From the NCBI GenBank assembly GCA_937929875.1, contig CALFUP010000065.1, forward strand, positions 1 through 35,003: 35,003 nt of DNA. Direction: 5' to 3'. Source of the DNA: an uncultured Cocleimonas sp. GTDB taxonomy: Bacteria > Pseudomonadota > Gammaproteobacteria > Thiotrichales > Thiotrichaceae. Both the position numbers and the translations under genes were made by a program. The stretch's first letter is position 1, and every line of letters begins with the position of its first letter. Of the stretch, positions 34,155 through 35,003 are shown piece by piece. Below the pieces are notes generated by a model. The model made no database searches. It saw only the letters and a list, made by a program, of their open reading frames with translations, and was not told the origin of the DNA.

Positions 34155-35003
34155 ATGAGTGGAAGTGAGTCACGCGCACAAGCGGTTTTTCAGATTACAA
34201 ACAGCGAACCAATGTCTATTAAGAAACCAAAATCTTTAGACAAAACTTGGGCAACCGATGTTTTTACTTTAGTAAAGATGGAAGAAGCATTATCTAAAAA
34301 TGCTTTTAAAGCGTTAAAGAAAACCGTTGAAACGGGTTCTGCTTTAGATGCGGCTACAGCCGATATAGTTGCCGCGGCAATGAAAGACTGGGCAATGTCT
34401 AAAGGTGCAAATTATTTCTCTCACATCTTCTACCCGATGACAGGTGCCTCAGCAGAAAAGCATGATGGCTTCATCATTTCAGATGCAACGGGTAAAGCAA
34501 TCACAGAATTCACAGGAAGCTTGCTAATAAAAGGTGAGCCAGACGGATCATCATTTCCTAACGGTAGTATTCGTGTAACTAACGCTGCACGTGGTTACAC
34601 CGCATGGGACCCAACGAGCCCTGCATACATAATGCAGACGGATAATGGCGCAACATTATGTATTCCGTGTATCTTTATCTCTTGGTCTGGTGAGTCTTTA
34701 GACAAGAAAGTACCATTATTACGCTCAAACTCTGCAATGAATGACGCTGCACAAAAAGTGTTGAAATTAATGGGAGAGGAAAAAGTAGGCACACTAAATT
34801 CAAGCTGCGGTGCTGAGCAAGAATACTTCTTAGTAGATTCCAACTTTACCAGTCTTCGTCCTGATTTATTATTAGCAGGACGTACTTTATTTGGCGCACC
34901 ACCTGCAAAAGGACAAGAGTTTGATGACCATTAGTTTGGTGCGATTCCACCGCGTGTTCAAGTCTATATGCAAGATGTTGAAGACCAACTTTATCGCTTA
35001 GGG
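34155..35003 (+). CDS. glnN: Type III glutamine synthetase GlnN, in-frame TAG and cut by window edge
   Basis: Large (usually about 700 residue) GSIII enzyme making glutamine from glutamate and ammonia. AGAGG precedes the ATG. Seen here: ANYFSHIFYPMTGASAEKHDG, GSSFPNGSIRVTNAARGYTAWDP and GAEQEYFLVD. At codon 260 (34932-34934) a TAG interrupts DDH-stop-FGAIPPRVQVYM, where GSIII normally has DDHYFG; the frame then stays open to the window end (at least 23 codons). The stop would remove most of the catalytic domain. Either a nonsense mutation, a sequence error, or suppressed readthrough. The nitrogen-control promoter upstream looks intact. Confidence 0.88.

Overview
The window reads as chromosomal core DNA from a low-GC gammaproteobacterium. 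The evidence is the gene set: an obgE/rpmA/ispB locus, ruvCAB followed by ybgC-tolQRAB-pal-cpoB, pilBCD, nudE next to cysQ, yrfG, gshB, aerobic hemF, and a type III glutamine synthetase under an apparent NtrC/sigma-54 promoter. The AT-rich base use would fit a marine Kangiellaceae/Oceanospirillales-like lineage, but that assignment is inference only. I see no rRNA, tRNA, CRISPR array, prophage or intact insertion sequence.

Layout. 1-2726: obgE (cut by the window edge) and rpmA on the minus strand, divergent from ispB; rplU, the usual partner of rpmA, is missing from the gap. 2727-3020: a 159-bp MITE-like element directly behind ispB. 3021-5690: a small anchored acidic protein, an NlpC/P60 hydrolase, and an osmC-like/gshB pair. 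5691-5998: gshB promoter, a candidate small RNA with a strong terminator, and the leader of an ECF sigma operon. 5999-8554: ECF sigma factor, membrane anti-sigma candidate and exported subtilisin-like protease in one overlapping operon. 8630-14246: hemF, a signal peptidase I gene with an in-frame TGA at its catalytic serine codon, bioD, an ankyrin protein, yrfG, nudE and cysQ. 14343-15939: a DsbA-like protein, a lipoprotein and a SPOR protein. 16071-25987: a long minus-strand run, cpoB-pal-tolB-tolA-tolR-tolQ-ybgC, an acyltransferase, then ruvB-ruvA-ruvC. 26125-30460: rubredoxin (too short for the ORF track) and pilB-pilC-pilD. 30579-33855: DUF4124, DUF4870, a phospholipase-A2-like protein, an M50-like metalloprotease and a DUF815-type ATPase. 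34155-35003: glnN, with an in-frame TAG and running off the window.

The most unusual feature is a family of nine short intergenic repeats, core AAAGTAGGGGGGTGTCATTT. They sit only behind stop codons: five of eight convergent junctions and four tandem minus-strand junctions have one, and none of nine divergent (promoter) junctions does. In the tandem cases the C-rich strand ending CCTACTTTTT is always the sense strand, so the family looks like a 3'-UTR/terminator-associated element or a mobile repeat tolerated only there. The second point of interest is the pair of single nonsense codons in otherwise well-conserved reading frames (lepB-like TGA, glnN TAG), each falling exactly on a conserved motif residue.
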